Assembly: GCA_003509785.1 (NCBI GenBank)
Contig: DOMY01000231.1
Location: forward strand, 10,281 to 15,942
Length of the DNA: 5,662 nucleotides
DNA from: Gemmobacter sp.
GTDB taxonomy: Bacteria; Pseudomonadota; Alphaproteobacteria; Rhodobacterales; Rhodobacteraceae
Reading direction: 5' to 3'
Every line of letters begins with the position of its first letter. Position 1 is the first letter of the stretch. Under the pieces are notes generated by a model. The model saw only the letters and a list, made by a program, of their open reading frames with translations. It did no database searches and was not told where the DNA came from. This document shows positions 5,039 to 5,662 of the stretch, in pieces. Both the position numbers and the translations under genes were made by a program.

Positions 5039-5662
5039 ATGTTGAAATCGCTTGATGTCGTAACGATTGGCCGATCTGGCGTTGATCTCTATGGCGCACA
5101 GGTCGGCGGGTTGCTGGAAGATATGGGAAGCTTCCGCAAATATATCGGCGGCAGCCCGACCAATATCGCCTGCGGCACGGCGCGGCTGGGGCTGCGGTCC
5201 GGGTTGATCACGCGGGTCGGGGATGAGGCGATGGGGCGGTTCATCCGGGCGCAGCTGGCGCGCGAAGGTGTGGACTTGCGCGGGGTAAAGACCGATGCGG
5301 ATCGCCTGACCGCGCTGGTGATCCTGGGGATCCGCGATCAGGATCAGTTTCCGCTGATCTTCTACCGCGAGAATTGCGCGGATATGGCCTTGTGCGAAGA
5401 CGACATCGACGAGGGCCTGATTGCCGATACACGGTCTGTGCTGGCGACGGGCACGCATCTGAGCCATCCGCGCACCGAAGCGGCTGTGCTGAAGGCCCTG
5501 CAACTGGCGCGGCAGCATGGGGCGAAGACGGCGCTGGATATTGATTACCGGCCCAACCTCTGGGGGGTTGCCGGGCATGGCGCGGGCGAAAGCCGGTTTG
5601 TGGAAAGCGCCAAGGTGACAGCCAAGCTGCAGCAGAGCCTGCATTATTTCGACCTGATCGTG
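5039..5662 (+). CDS. iolC: 5-dehydro-2-deoxygluconokinase IolC (3'-truncated by the window)
   Basis: An open frame of 208 codons that runs off the window without a stop. It belongs to the PfkB/ribokinase family and closely follows the IolC pattern: DVVTIGRSGVDLYG (6-19), LEDMGSFRKYIGGSPTNIA (26-44, PfkB signature 1 region), ITRVGDEAMGRFI (57-69), RLTALVILGI (89-98), FPLIFYRENCADMAL (104-118) and ALDIDYRPNLW (165-175). IolC phosphorylates 5-dehydro-2-deoxy-D-gluconate to its 6-phosphate in inositol breakdown (EC 2.7.1.92). The second PfkB signature with the catalytic Asp lies beyond the window. In many Proteobacteria IolC carries a C-terminal DUF2090 (aldolase-like) domain, which cannot be checked here. 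AAAGGA at 5026-5031 is the ribosome site, 7 bases before the ATG, and the gap from the previous stop is only 12 bases, so it is in the same operon. This gene is the main evidence that the locus handles inositol. Confidence 0.95.
   Translation, partial: MLKSLDVVTIGRSGVDLYGAQVGGLLEDMGSFRKYIGGSPTNIACGTARLGLRSGLITRVGDEAMGRFIRAQLAREGVDLRGVKTDADRLTALVILGIRDQDQFPLIFYRENCADMALCEDDIDEGLIADTRSVLATGTHLSHPRTEAAVLKALQLARQHGAKTALDIDYRPNLWGVAGHGAGESRFVESAKVTAKLQQSLHYFDLIV

Noticed and set aside
4730..5644. Antisense open frame (304 codons) over the oxidoreductase end and iolC
   Set aside because: No motif, composition of a shadow, and the + strand here encodes an unmistakable IolC N-terminus.
1..5662. Mobile element, CRISPR array, tRNA/rRNA or defence system
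   Set aside because: No transposase or integrase motifs, no regularly spaced repeats and no RNA-gene-like stretches were seen. Nearly all bases are accounted for by one metabolic operon.

Overview
The window is GC-rich and tightly packed, with every supported gene on the + strand. It reads as part of a sugar/polyol catabolic operon of an alphaproteobacterium. Rhodobacterales (a Rhodobacter/Paracoccus-like genome) is the best guess, from the strong G/C bias at third codon positions, the protein style and the single-NBD CUT2 transporter. That taxonomic call is an inference and was not tested by any search.

Layout from left to right: the last 30 codons of a probable Gfo/Idh/MocA-family dehydrogenase (2-94); a TIM-barrel sugar epimerase/isomerase of the D-tagatose 3-epimerase type (96-920); a complete CUT2-type ABC importer made of a periplasmic binding protein (998-1924), a permease (1988-3094) and a single-domain ATPase (3096-3875); a second, complete Gfo/Idh/MocA oxidoreductase (3920-5026); and the first 208 codons of iolC, 5-dehydro-2-deoxygluconokinase (5039 to the window end, still open). 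The three non-coding gaps longer than 40 bases (921-997, 1925-1987, 3876-3919) each hold a strong GC-rich inverted repeat. The other junctions are almost without spacing: stop-G-ATG twice, and a 12-base gap before iolC.

How it fits together: iolC is the only gene whose substrate can be named with confidence, and it points to myo-inositol (or another inositol or inositol-like polyol) as the substrate of the locus. The importer would bring the polyol in. The two NAD(P)-dependent oxidoreductases would oxidise it to an inosose or interconvert stereoisomers. The epimerase may act on a keto intermediate. IolC would phosphorylate the ring-opened product 5-dehydro-2-deoxygluconate. The rest of the pathway (iolD, iolE, iolB, iolA, and a regulator) is not visible and would be expected just outside the window.

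I see no mobile element, CRISPR array, RNA gene or clear novel system. The points most worth a second look are the unassigned epimerase paired with two oxidoreductases, and the hairpins that flank the binding-protein gene and follow the ATPase gene.
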